Source: a bacterium (GTDB taxonomy: Bacteria > Hydrothermota > UBA3073 > JACQXS01 > JAUWAR01). From it: DNA of 15,975 nucleotides. The notes beneath the pieces are model-generated. The model was not told where the DNA came from. It was given only the letters and a program-made list of their open reading frames with translations, and did no database searches. The translations under genes and the position numbers were made by a program. Shown piece after piece: positions 7,033 to 14,296 of this stretch. Location: NCBI GenBank assembly GCA_030601965.1, contig JAUWAR010000014.1, positions 1 through 15,975 on the forward strand, in the 5' to 3' direction. The number at the start of each line of letters is the position of its first letter. Position 1 is the stretch's first letter.

Positions 7033-7473
7033 TTATTTTTTCTTTAATTCCTTCTTAAGCTTTTCCATTTCCTCTTCCATCTCTTTCATTCTGAACTCAC
7101 GGTCAATAGCTACATCATGAAAGATTTCTAACTCTTTGACTTTTTTCTCAAGTTCGTTTTTTGAGACTTTTAATTCAGCATGCGCCCCTTCTAATATTCT
7201 ATTTTTTTCCGCCTCCGCTGATATTAAGAGAGCCCGCAAATGCTTTACCTTCAATTTCTCAAATACAATATGAGCACAAAACAAAAGTGATAATCCAGTA
7301 AATCCCACAAGCAGTACATTATTTGTATACTCATCTGTCACGGCGCCTGCGGGTTGAATGTAAAAACAAGTTATTATTATAAACACTGCTAATATGAGGT
7401 ATAGTCCAATTATTAAAGCAGATAACTCCACATTTCTCTTCTCCAAGGTTTTAAAATCTTCGGGCTCCCTCAT
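7033..7473 (-). CDS. two-TM membrane protein with C-terminal coiled coil (sensor front half)
   Basis: A 146-aa protein with two hydrophobic helices (about residues 16-38 and 51-72) separated by a short outside loop, then a long charged coiled coil (75-146). The coiled coil includes KELEIFHDVAIDREFRMKE, which resembles the linker before PAS or kinase domains in membrane histidine kinases (ELxxFxxxAVxREXXMxEL). It ends in EKLKKELKKK, and the PAS gene begins 5 bp later in another frame. The two may have been one sensor gene that was split, or a two-subunit sensor. No Shine-Dalgarno stands out before this ATG. No catalytic domain is present. Confidence 0.6.
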   Translation of the reverse strand: MREPEDFKTLEKRNVELSALIIGLYLILAVFIIITCFYIQPAGAVTDEYTNNVLLVGFTGLSLLFCAHIVFEKLKVKHLRALLISAEAEKNRILEGAHAELKVSKNELEKKVKELEIFHDVAIDREFRMKEMEEEMEKLKKELKKK

Positions 7474-7542
7474 TTACGCGTCTTCGCTTTATTTTGTCCT
7501 CTGACCTTCCGTTATTCTTATTCGTGTTTCAATTGGCGTAAC

Positions 7543-7589
7543 AAAAAAGCCCAACCTATCCCATCTTCAGGTGGGATAGATTGGGGCTT
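7543..7589 (-). terminator. intrinsic terminator in the leader of the sensor pair
   Basis: Arms 7547-7563 and 7572-7589 (AAGCCCAACCTATCCCA against TGGGATAGATTGGGGCTT) pair almost completely around an 8-base loop. On the minus strand the stem is followed by six T residues (7548-7543), the classic Rho-independent form. On the plus strand the following bases are mixed A/T, so it works best leftward. It would stop any transcript starting near 7740 before the two-TM gene at 7473. Confidence 0.75.
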
Positions 7590-7614
7590 AAAATAATTTG
7601 CTCTACGAAGAGTA

Positions 7615-7686
<72 letters not shown>

Positions 7687-7739
7687 CGCATCACTCCTTT
7701 TAAAGACTCTCTCATAAAAATTTATATCTGTTTGTTATA

Positions 7740-7767
7740 AAGTTATCACAAAAAGATTCTATGTCAA
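7740..7767 (-). promoter_or_regulatory. weak candidate promoter for the minus-strand leader
   Basis: On the minus strand a perfect TTGACA (7767-7762) is followed after 16 bases by TAACTT (7745-7740), a poor -10. Transcription from here would cover the mini-ORF, the GCCT tract and the terminator before reaching the two-TM sensor gene. Confidence 0.35.
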
Positions 7768-7800
7768 CTTTTTTTTGAAATCTTGCGAAAATTATATCCT

Positions 7801-7809
7801 TGATATAAT
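7801..7809 (+). promoter_or_regulatory. extended -10 promoter of the sigma-54/GIY-YIG gene
   Basis: TGATATAAT is a full extended -10 (TGn-TATAAT). The -35 is weak (TTGCGA at 7783-7788, 15-base spacer). The predicted start near 7816 leaves a leader of about 20 bases with GGAAG just before the ATG at 7837. This suggests transcription by the housekeeping sigma factor. Confidence 0.6.
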
Positions 7810-7836
7810 AAGAAATCTTTTGCATAATGGAAGCGA

Positions 7837-9045
7837 ATGTCGTATTCCAAAAAACATACAAATCTCGTTGGCAGAATTATATTTGCAAATTTCCTTGCCT
7901 ATCCATTAGAAAAATATAGGAATATTATTGAAGAAGTGGAAATCTCCCCACTCTTTAAGAGGCTCTCACTTAATGGTACAATAATTATCACATACCTATC
8001 TAACACAACCTCAATAACTTGCCAAAGCCAATCGCCACAACTAATTGCAAAGATTGAAAAACATAACAAAGGGTTCTCTATCAAGTACACCCAGGAAGAG
8101 TTTACCAAAGAGTACATTATTAACAGAAAAAGGTTAGATAAACTGAAAGAAAAACTTATCGCAACCAGGAGGTTGCTCCTACCTCCTAACAATGATGAGA
8201 TTGATAACCTACTCCATAAGCTAAGACGAATAAGTTATAGGAATAAGACTACGCATACAATATTAAATGAGGTTATTAAACATCAAAAGTGCTATTTCCA
8301 ATCTGGCAATCCACTCTACTTATTACCGCTAAGCCAGACGCGGCTTACTAATCGGTTAAAGCAACTACCAATTGGTTATATTGATAATAGTGTGATATCA
8401 AGAATCATTAATGGGAAATCCATTATTACGCCATTTGGAGAGGAGATTTCGTTAAAATCCCTTTTCTCAACTCAGAGACAGATAAATAAAAAGCTAATCA
8501 AAGCCCTTCTTGACAAGGAGAGACATAACCTTGAATCTGGGGAAATAAAAAAACCTCTCAGTGACCGAGAGATAAAAGGGGAGTTAGGAGCGGCGGGCAG
8601 GTCTATTTCAAGGCATTCAGTTAATACTTGCCGAAAAGACTTAGGAATCCCTGCCTCGTGGAGGAGAAGTCACAGCTATAAATATCCACCCCCTTCAGCA
8701 AATTTCTCTGGCTTTTATTCTATGAAAAGAGTATCAGTGAACACCAACGCCTCCTGCGATTCAGGTGTGTATGAACTTTGCTTAAATGGTACAGAAATAA
8801 AATATCCCATTGCCTCTACATCTGTAATTTATATTGGTAGTGCCAAGAATATCAAAAAGAGGTTAAAAGACCATTTAAGTCCAGGAAGTAAAAATGGTTC
8901 TATAAAAGAGTTTTTGAAAAAGCACAGATGCTTATTCAGGTATATATTAGTTTCAAAGAAGTGGAAGGACGAAGAGAGAAAGATGTATGACCTCTTTGTA
9001 AGCACCTATGGTGCTCCTCCCAGATGCAATAAGCTACATCCATAG
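7837..9045 (+). CDS. fusion of sigma-54 (RpoN)-type core/DNA-binding region with a GIY-YIG nuclease domain
   Basis: A 402-aa protein. Residues 125-165 (LLHKLRRISYRNKTTHTI, then EVIKHQKCYFQSGNPLYLLPL) match the end of the RpoN core-binding domain. Residues 166-212 (VISRIINGKSIITPFGEEISLKSLFS) match the RpoN helix-turn-helix. Residues 240-272 contain PLSDREI and SRHSVNTCRKDLGIP at the place of the RpoN box ARRTVAKYRE, but with only 3 of 10 identities. After a Tyr/Pro/Ser-rich linker (about 276-305) comes a GIY-YIG domain: GVYEL (310-314), VIYIGSAKNIKKRLKDH with likely catalytic R342 and H346, an Asp/Glu pair ending in E380, and a conserved-type N397. All key nuclease positions appear present. 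The Gln-rich RpoN region I is absent, although residues 14-42 faintly resemble its end. It therefore probably does not act as an ordinary sigma factor; a sequence-targeted nuclease or homing-type element is inferred. The gene stands alone next to a tRNA. Confidence 0.8.
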   Translation: MSYSKKHTNLVGRIIFANFLAYPLEKYRNIIEEVEISPLFKRLSLNGTIIITYLSNTTSITCQSQSPQLIAKIEKHNKGFSIKYTQEEFTKEYIINRKRLDKLKEKLIATRRLLLPPNNDEIDNLLHKLRRISYRNKTTHTILNEVIKHQKCYFQSGNPLYLLPLSQTRLTNRLKQLPIGYIDNSVISRIINGKSIITPFGEEISLKSLFSTQRQINKKLIKALLDKERHNLESGEIKKPLSDREIKGELGAAGRSISRHSVNTCRKDLGIPASWRRSHSYKYPPPSANFSGFYSMKRVSVNTNASCDSGVYELCLNGTEIKYPIASTSVIYIGSAKNIKKRLKDHLSPGSKNGSIKEFLKKHRCLFRYILVSKKWKDEERKMYDLFVSTYGAPPRCNKLHP

Positions 9046-9098
9046 AAAAAGCAGTAGAAAAGATTTATAAAAATTATTGATTATATCTTTAATTTTTC

Positions 9099-9126
9099 TT
9101 GACAAGCATCTAATTTATGATAATAT
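9099..9126 (+). promoter_or_regulatory. promoter of tRNA-Ala
   Basis: A perfect TTGACA (9099-9104) is followed by a 16-base spacer and TAATAT (9121-9126; GATAAT overlaps it from 9119). The predicted start is near 9133, about 25 bases before the mature tRNA. With no clear terminator after the tRNA, it could also serve the lipoprotein gene and perhaps tsf onward. Confidence 0.6.
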
Positions 9127-9157
9127 TACTTTTCTTAGAACTTTGTAAATCATTTAC

Positions 9158-9230
9158 GGGGCTGTAGTTCAGTTGGGAGAACGCCTGACTGGCAGTCAGG
9201 AGGTCACGGGTTCGAATCCCGTCAGCTCCA
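9158..9230 (+). tRNA. tRNA-Ala (GGC)
   Basis: A complete 73-nt cloverleaf. The acceptor stem GGGGCTG/CAGCTCC includes the G3-U70 wobble pair that is the identity mark of alanine tRNAs. The D arm is GTTC...GAAC. The anticodon stem CCTGA/TCAGG carries loop CTGGCAG with anticodon GGC. The variable loop is short, and the T arm is ACGGG-TTCGAAT-CCCGT. The discriminator is A73 and the CCA end is not encoded (GAA follows). Confidence 0.97.
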
Positions 9231-9234
9231 GAAA

Positions 9235-9299
9235 GTCATTGCGAGGGACAAAGTCCCGAAGCAATCTCATAGAGATTCCTTCGCTTCGCTCGGAATGAC
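9235..9299. repeat. palindromic intergenic repeat (GTCATTGCGAG ... CTCGGAATGAC)
   Basis: A 65-bp imperfect inverted repeat starting GTCATTGCGAGG and ending GCTCGGAATGAC, with an internal GGGAC/GTCCC pair. This sequence type is familiar as a dispersed palindromic element in many bacterial genomes. It sits between tRNA-Ala and the lipoprotein gene and may act as a processing hairpin or a non-autonomous mobile repeat. Confidence 0.75.
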
Positions 9300-9311
9300 T
9301 CTTTGAGTCAG

Positions 9312-10649
9312 ATGGGTGTTATAAGAAAAAAATTGAGCCTATCTTTACTTTCTTTATTGTTCCTTATGGGTTGTCAGGAACAGGGTGGTTTCCATGATAT
9401 TGCTCTTGTTAAACAGGCAGAGAAAAATCTGCGGATGATAAGAAATGCAATAGAAGAATATAAGATTGACCATAATACTTATCCAAGACAGGGTACAAGC
9501 CTTAATAAGGCCCTTGCACCTTACCTATCAAAAACAATTTTTCATGAAGGAAAAAAAATAGCAAAACATACAGGTATTGTGGGCTCTGCAGAGAACAAAC
9601 TTAATCAGATAAGAGAAAATATAGTATGCGTAAGGAGATTAAAAGATGAAAAGATTAAAGAAAAAGTTGCCTCTCTTGAATATGCTATCAGAGTTTATGA
9701 ACAAGAACTCGCTGGTAAATCTGAAACTATAATTATAAAACAAGGATATTCTTCAAAAAAGAATGTAGAAGAAATAGTAGACCTTATAAACGGTCTCTCT
9801 CCTGATTCTTTGAAAAAGGTAAAAGCAGACTCCTTGATGGCTCTATCAGGAAAAATCTTGAGTTATACCGACCGTCTCAATCAGTTGATTGCAAAACCAG
9901 AGGCAAGAGAATATCTTGAAAATATAAAAATTGCTTTTGAGTTTTATAGAGAAAAAATTAAAGGCCCAAAACCTAAAAAAGAAAAAGCAATATACTCTCC
10001 AGAAGGAGAAATCAACGAACTTAAAAATTTAATGGAAAATGACTCTCTACTCGTGCCACTTGAACAAATGGTCAAAGAATACAGAGCCGTAGAATCTGAC
10101 AGAGAATATTGCGAATACCTATTGGAATGTGCCAAGACCCTTTTAAATCTTATACCCACATTTGCAAGTTATGAAAAGAATAGAGTAGAGATGAAGAAAT
10201 CCGCCCGGATTTTGCAAGCACAGGCAACTCTGAGTAAAATGGCTGATGTAATTGAGGGATATAGAAAACAGAATGGTGCGTTTCCAGAACAAGACATAGA
10301 TATTGATGAATTTCTCCATCCATATTTTATAGAGACCACTATAAGTGGAGAAAAAATAGACAGATGGGAAAAGGCAAAGAACCTTTTTTCTTCTGGTCCA
10401 GATTATACTTCTACATCTAATCGCTTTATTTTAAAAGCCCATGTCAATGATATTGAAAAGACGCCTATCCAGATAACCGCTGAGGTAGTAGCCCAATGGA
10501 ACAAAATAACCTCTGCATTTGCACAAGGTCTAATTTATGAAACTATTAACCCGGAAAAAACATATTTTCTAAAAGTAAAGGCAAAAGACTCAAGAAAAAC
10601 CATAGTTACAGATAGACCTCCTGTTATAAGAAAAGTAGAAACCAGGTAG
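9312..10649 (+). CDS. lipoprotein with two pseudopilin-like modules
   Basis: A 445-aa protein. The signal peptide has a KK pair, a hydrophobic core and lipobox LMGC with C21 as the lipid-carrying cysteine, so it is membrane-attached and faces outward. Two segments resemble the globular part of type II secretion pseudopilins (GspG type). The first is near residues 30-70 (AEKNLRMIRNAIEEYKIDHN then TYP). The second is near 295-400 (MADVIEGYRKQNGAFP, then DRWEKAKNLFSSGPDYTS, NRFILKA). The long middle is helical and charged (coiled-coil-like). An upstream TTG at 9303 is open, but ATG 9312 puts the signal peptide at the N terminus; neither has a Shine-Dalgarno. The gene lies 34 bp before tsf on the same strand. 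I do not recognise a named family; a structural or secretion-related surface role is inferred only. Confidence 0.65.
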   Translation: MGVIRKKLSLSLLSLLFLMGCQEQGGFHDIALVKQAEKNLRMIRNAIEEYKIDHNTYPRQGTSLNKALAPYLSKTIFHEGKKIAKHTGIVGSAENKLNQIRENIVCVRRLKDEKIKEKVASLEYAIRVYEQELAGKSETIIIKQGYSSKKNVEEIVDLINGLSPDSLKKVKADSLMALSGKILSYTDRLNQLIAKPEAREYLENIKIAFEFYREKIKGPKPKKEKAIYSPEGEINELKNLMENDSLLVPLEQMVKEYRAVESDREYCEYLLECAKTLLNLIPTFASYEKNRVEMKKSARILQAQATLSKMADVIEGYRKQNGAFPEQDIDIDEFLHPYFIETTISGEKIDRWEKAKNLFSSGPDYTSTSNRFILKAHVNDIEKTPIQITAEVVAQWNKITSAFAQGLIYETINPEKTYFLKVKAKDSRKTIVTDRPPVIRKVETR

Positions 10650-10671
10650 GGGCAGACCTGTGTGTCTGCCC
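10650..10671 (+). repeat. hairpin between the lipoprotein gene and tsf
   Basis: Arms GGGCAGAC (10650-10657) and GTCTGCCC (10664-10671) pair perfectly around a 6-base loop, immediately after the lipoprotein stop. No T run follows, so it is not a standard terminator. It sits 12 bases before the tsf ATG, which has no Shine-Dalgarno, so it could stabilise or regulate the tsf mRNA, or be a dispersed repeat. Confidence 0.7.
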
Positions 10672-10683
10672 AGTAGTAATTAG

Positions 10684-11271
10684 ATGGATATTAACAAGAT
10701 AAAAGATTTGCGTGCAAGAACAGGTGCAGGAGTTATGGATTGCAAAAATGCACTTATTGAAACTAAAGAAGATATAGAAAAGGCAGTAGAATATCTCAGG
10801 AAAAAAGGAATTGTAAGTGCGGAAAAAAGGGCTGGAAGACCAACAGAACAGGGAATTATTATTTCCTATATACATCCAGGAGCAAGACTCGGTGTCCTTT
10901 TAGAACTTTCTTCCGAGACAGATTTTACTGCCAATACCCCTGATTTTAAGACCCTTGCTAAAGATGTCGCAATGCAAGTAGCCGCTTGTAATCCAAAATA
11001 TATCTCAAAAGACGATGTCCCAGAAAAAGAGATAGAGAAAGAGATAGAAATATATAAGGCACAAGCAAAGGAACAGGGTAAACCAGAGAAAATTTTAAAT
11101 AAAATAGCACAAGGAAAACTCAAAAACTTCTACAAAGAAGTATGTCTCCTTGACCAACCTTTCATAAAACAGGATCAAATTACAATAGAAGAACTTATAA
11201 AAGAGCATATTGCAAAACTCAAGGAGAATATCCAAGTAAAAAATTTTTCACGATTTGAAATAGGTGTATAA
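10684..11271 (+). CDS. tsf: translation elongation factor Ts (short form)
   Basis: A 195-aa EF-Ts, the GDP/GTP exchange factor of EF-Tu. The N-terminal UBA-like domain is DINKIKDLRARTGAGVMDCKNAL followed by IEKAVEYLRKKG. The core carries the SSETDFTANTPDF motif that contacts EF-Tu, followed by ALAKDVAMQVAA-like helices and a short C-terminal CLLDQPFIKQD segment. At 195 residues it is the short type (as in Thermus), lacking the second core repeat of E. coli EF-Ts. Its stop overlaps the pyrH start by 8 bp. It opens the second translation operon but is separated from rpsB by accessory genes. Confidence 0.96.
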   Translation: MDINKIKDLRARTGAGVMDCKNALIETKEDIEKAVEYLRKKGIVSAEKRAGRPTEQGIIISYIHPGARLGVLLELSSETDFTANTPDFKTLAKDVAMQVAACNPKYISKDDVPEKEIEKEIEIYKAQAKEQGKPEKILNKIAQGKLKNFYKEVCLLDQPFIKQDQITIEELIKEHIAKLKENIQVKNFSRFEIGV

Positions 11272-11968
11272 CCGTATCATACTCAAACTCAGCGGAGAAA
11301 TTTTTCAGGGAGATAAAGATTCAGGCATTAGTTATTCTACTCTATCTTACTTGAGGGATGAGATTATAGAAACCGCTAAACTTGGTGTAAGGATAGGAAT
11401 TGTAATTGGTGGGGGAAACATATTTAGGGGAGATAGGGCTGAACAAGAGTTGAAAATAGAGAGAGTAGTGGGAGACTATGCTGGAATGCTTTCTACTTTA
11501 TTAAATGCCCTTATTCTACAGAACAGTCTTGAAAAACAAGGAATACAAACAAGGGTAATGAGCACTATAGAAGTTGCAAAACTTGCAGAGCCTTATATAA
11601 GAAGGCGTGCTATAAGGCATCTTGAAAAAGGAAGAATTTGTATATTTACCTGTGGCACAGGCAGTCCCTATTTTACTACCGATACCGCTGCAGTGCTCAG
11701 AGCCGCAGAAATTGAGGCAGAGTGTATCTTAAAAGGCACAAAAGTAGATGGTGTCTATGAAGATGACCCCATGAAGGTTAAAAATACAAAATTATATAAG
11801 ACCATTTCCTATGCTGAAATTCTCAAGAAAAAACTCAAATTTATGGATTTAACTGCAATTACTCTTGCCCATGAGAACAAACTCCCCATAATTGTCTTCA
11901 ACATCAAGCAAAAAGGCAATCTCAAGAACATTGTCAAAGGCGAACCCATCGGAACAATCATAAAATGA
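11264..11968 (+). CDS. pyrH: UMP kinase
   Basis: A 234-aa bacterial UMP kinase of the amino-acid-kinase fold, converting UMP to UDP. Seen: IILKLSGEIF (phosphate-binding lysine), VIGGGNIFRGD, DYAGMLSTLLNALILQ, TDTAAVLRAAEIEAE, KGTKVDGVYEDDP, and the C-terminal VKGEPIGTII. The start is GTG, 8 bp inside the tsf end, so translation is coupled. The next gene, frr, starts within the stop (ATGA overlap). Confidence 0.96.
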   Translation: MYNRIILKLSGEIFQGDKDSGISYSTLSYLRDEIIETAKLGVRIGIVIGGGNIFRGDRAEQELKIERVVGDYAGMLSTLLNALILQNSLEKQGIQTRVMSTIEVAKLAEPYIRRRAIRHLEKGRICIFTCGTGSPYFTTDTAAVLRAAEIEAECILKGTKVDGVYEDDPMKVKNTKLYKTISYAEILKKKLKFMDLTAITLAHENKLPIIVFNIKQKGNLKNIVKGEPIGTIIK

Positions 11969-12519
11969 CCAACCTCAAAGACATCTATTCCGACACTATA
12001 TCCAAAATGGAAAAGTCCCTGGAAATGACCGTTAGGGAATTTTCAAGGATTAGAACAGGTAGAGCAAGTCCTGTCCTGGTGCAAGGAGTCAAAGTAAATG
12101 CATATAATAGCACTCTCCCACTCTCACAGGTCGCCGCTATTACCTGCCCCGAACCAAGACTTATAGTAATAAGACCCTGGGATAACTCTCTTGTCAAAGA
12201 AATAGAAAAGGCAATTTATAAATCTGAAATAGGAATTACACCCTCAACGGATGGAAATCTTATAAGACTTACTATACCACCTCTTTCTGAAGAGAGAAGG
12301 AAAGAACTTGTAAAACTTGTAAAAAGAATCGGCGAGGAAGGAAAAGTATCTATCAGAAATATCAGGAGAGAGGCAATGGAAGAAATCAAGAACATAACAG
12401 AAATATCTGAGGATGAAAAGAAAAGAGCTGAAAAAGAAATACAGGACCACACAGACAAATTTATAGAAAAGACCGATAAAGCCATTGAAAATAAAGAACA
12501 CGAAATTATGGAAGAATGA
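11965..12519 (+). CDS. frr: ribosome recycling factor
   Basis: A 184-aa RRF, which with EF-G splits post-termination ribosomes. Seen: VREFSRIRTGRASPVLV, TLPLSQVAAITCPEPRLIVIRPWD, KSEIGITPSTDGNLIRLTIPPLSEERRKELVK and the long helical C terminus VSIRNIRREAMEEIK...DEKKRAEKEIQ (each quoted in part). Normal length for the family. ATGA overlaps at both ends with pyrH and uppS. Confidence 0.97.
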   Translation: MTNLKDIYSDTISKMEKSLEMTVREFSRIRTGRASPVLVQGVKVNAYNSTLPLSQVAAITCPEPRLIVIRPWDNSLVKEIEKAIYKSEIGITPSTDGNLIRLTIPPLSEERRKELVKLVKRIGEEGKVSIRNIRREAMEEIKNITEISEDEKKRAEKEIQDHTDKFIEKTDKAIENKEHEIMEE

Positions 12520-13238
12520 AAAATGTTGACCTTAAAGAATATGGGATCAATAAAGAAAAACTTCCTACTCATATTGCTATCATTATGGATGGGAATGGCA
12601 GATGGGCAGAGGAAAAAGGCCTCCCAAGAAACAAAGGACATGAACAAGGAGTTAAATCTGTCCGAGATATTGTTGAAACTTGTGGAGATATCGGTATAGA
12701 TTATCTCACCCTTTATACATTTTCAGAAGAGAACTGGAAAAGACCTCGACAAGAGGTCTTTTTCTTAATGCGGTTACTTGCAAATCTTCTTGATAAAGAA
12801 CTGAAAGAATTGCTGAGAAATAATGTTAAAGTAAAATTTATAGGAAGACTACATAAGTTACCTAAATATGTGACTAATAGAATTCAAAAAATGACAGAAA
12901 AGACAAAATCAAATACCGGGCTTACACTTACTCTTGCCATTTCTTATGGAGGAAGAAGCGAGATAATAGACGCTGTAAATCAAATACTTAAGGATGGGAT
13001 AAAAGAAATATCGGAAGATATATTTAGACAATACCTCTATGACCCTTCTCTCCCTGACCCTGACCTTTTAATAAGAACTGCATCTGAGTTCAGAATTTCA
13101 AACTTCTTGCTCTACGAAATTGCTTATACAGAACTTTTTATAACTCCCCTACTCTGGCCCGAGTTTAGAACTGACCAACTATTAGCCGCAATCAAGGATT
13201 ACCAAAAAAGAGAAAGAAAATTTGGTGGACTCTCCTAA
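12516..13238 (+). CDS. uppS: isoprenyl transferase (undecaprenyl diphosphate synthase)
   Basis: A 240-aa cis-prenyltransferase that builds the C55 carrier for peptidoglycan. Seen: HIAIIMDGNGRWAEEKGLPR with the catalytic Asp in MDGNGRWA, KGHEQGVKSV, TLYTFSEENWKRP, ISYGGRSEI, and the substrate-binding LIRTASEFRISNFLLYEIAYTE. In most members the last motif reads RTGGExRISNFLLWQ; here Gly-Gly is Ala-Ser and WQ is YE, while the key Arg, Glu, Arg and Ser are kept. GGAAG precedes the ATG, and the stop overlaps cdsA (TAATG). Confidence 0.95.
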   Translation: MKNVDLKEYGINKEKLPTHIAIIMDGNGRWAEEKGLPRNKGHEQGVKSVRDIVETCGDIGIDYLTLYTFSEENWKRPRQEVFFLMRLLANLLDKELKELLRNNVKVKFIGRLHKLPKYVTNRIQKMTEKTKSNTGLTLTLAISYGGRSEIIDAVNQILKDGIKEISEDIFRQYLYDPSLPDPDLLIRTASEFRISNFLLYEIAYTELFITPLLWPEFRTDQLLAAIKDYQKRERKFGGLS

Positions 13239-14095
13239 TGCCCAAACGGACTAACTTGTTTTATAGAGTAATCACTGGCATTCTCTTCGTTCCAGTTCTT
13301 ATCTATATCACAAGTACAGGTAAATTTTATTATCTCATTTTTATAGAACTCGGGATTGGAATTGGCGTATATGAGTTTTATAAAATCCTTGAGACAAGAG
13401 GGCTTAAGCCATTCAAAAGTATAGGGATAACTGCCGCATTACTCCTTGGATGGAACGCTTATTATGCAAGTTATCTCTTCACATTATCTACATTTACGGC
13501 TCTTTTTTTAATCCTTTCTATCTCTGAACTTTTTAGAAGAAATCCTGATAGAGCAATCTTTCATATATCAAGCACAATTTTTGGAGTTATTTATGTTGGT
13601 TGGTTTATGAGTCACTGCATCCTTTTAAGACAGCTGCCACTTCACCTATCTGCTCAAAACCCTGCATATTTAAGAGAGTATGGAATAGGATTTTCTTTGG
13701 CATTTCTCCCTTTCGTCATTGCCTGGACAAATGACATATTTGCATATTTTATAGGAACAAAATTTGGAAAGAAGAGAATTCTAAAGAGAATAAGTCCCAG
13801 TAAGACAATAGGAGGATTTATTGGTGGTGGAGTATTTGGTATAATCGCTATTCTTGTCTTTAATGCATTGGGTTTTACTCCCTATCTTTCAATTTGGCAT
13901 TGTCTTGTACTTGGGCTTTTAGGCTCCCTGGCAGCCCAGACAGGAGACCTTGTAGAATCTTTACTTAAGAGAGACGCAGAACTCAAGGATGTCTCAACCA
14001 CAATTCCAGGTCATGGAGGCTTTCTTGACAGGTTTGATAGCATACTCTTCACAGCACCTGTTGTATATTATTATCTGAGGTTCATATTCAAATGA
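13238..14095 (+). CDS. cdsA: phosphatidate cytidylyltransferase (CDP-diglyceride synthase)
   Basis: A 285-aa integral membrane enzyme making CDP-diacylglycerol for phospholipid synthesis. It has about eight hydrophobic segments, the middle AWTNDIFAYFIGTKFGKKR, then ISPSKTIGGFIGG, and the CdsA signature near the C terminus (LKRDAELKD followed by IPGHGGFLDRFDS). It ends the coupled operon; the expected next gene, dxr, is not present in this position. Confidence 0.95.
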   Translation: MPKRTNLFYRVITGILFVPVLIYITSTGKFYYLIFIELGIGIGVYEFYKILETRGLKPFKSIGITAALLLGWNAYYASYLFTLSTFTALFLILSISELFRRNPDRAIFHISSTIFGVIYVGWFMSHCILLRQLPLHLSAQNPAYLREYGIGFSLAFLPFVIAWTNDIFAYFIGTKFGKKRILKRISPSKTIGGFIGGGVFGIIAILVFNALGFTPYLSIWHCLVLGLLGSLAAQTGDLVESLLKRDAELKDVSTTIPGHGGFLDRFDSILFTAPVVYYYLRFIFK

Positions 14096-14113
14096 AAAAA
14101 TATGAAAGAATAT

Positions 14114-14282
14114 GTGGGAGGCATCTATCGCGACCGATATGTGGGAAACACCTCCTGGTGTTGATTATGTGGGAAACACCTCCTGGTGTTGATTATGTGG
14201 GAAACACCTCCTGGTGTTGATTATGTGGGAAACACCTCCTGGTGTTGATATTAGTAAATCAAGGTCGGGAGACCTTTCCCAC
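14114..14282. repeat. REP-like hairpin array, left side of the RAYT gene
   Basis: Starts with GTGGGAGGCATC and a TATCG/CGATA hairpin, then four exact 28-bp units beginning GTGGGA at 14141, 14169, 14197 and 14225. Each unit contains the hairpin AACACC-TCCT-GGTGTT. The array ends with the linker GATATTAGTAAATCA, a second hairpin AGGTC-GGGA-GACCT, and TTCCCAC, which pairs with the GTGGGA heads. Confidence 0.9.
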
Positions 14283-14296
14283 AGATGCCGATATCA

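Noticed and set aside
7837..9045. Functional RpoN sigma factor
   Set aside because: The Gln-rich region I is missing, the RpoN box is altered and a nuclease domain follows, so normal sigma-54 function is unlikely.
9231..9311. Intrinsic terminator after tRNA-Ala
   Set aside because: The palindrome has no T run on the plus strand; it fits a dispersed palindromic repeat better.
14114..14260. CRISPR array
   Set aside because: The 28-bp units are directly joined without unique spacers, and each is itself a hairpin beside a REP transposase; no cas genes are present.
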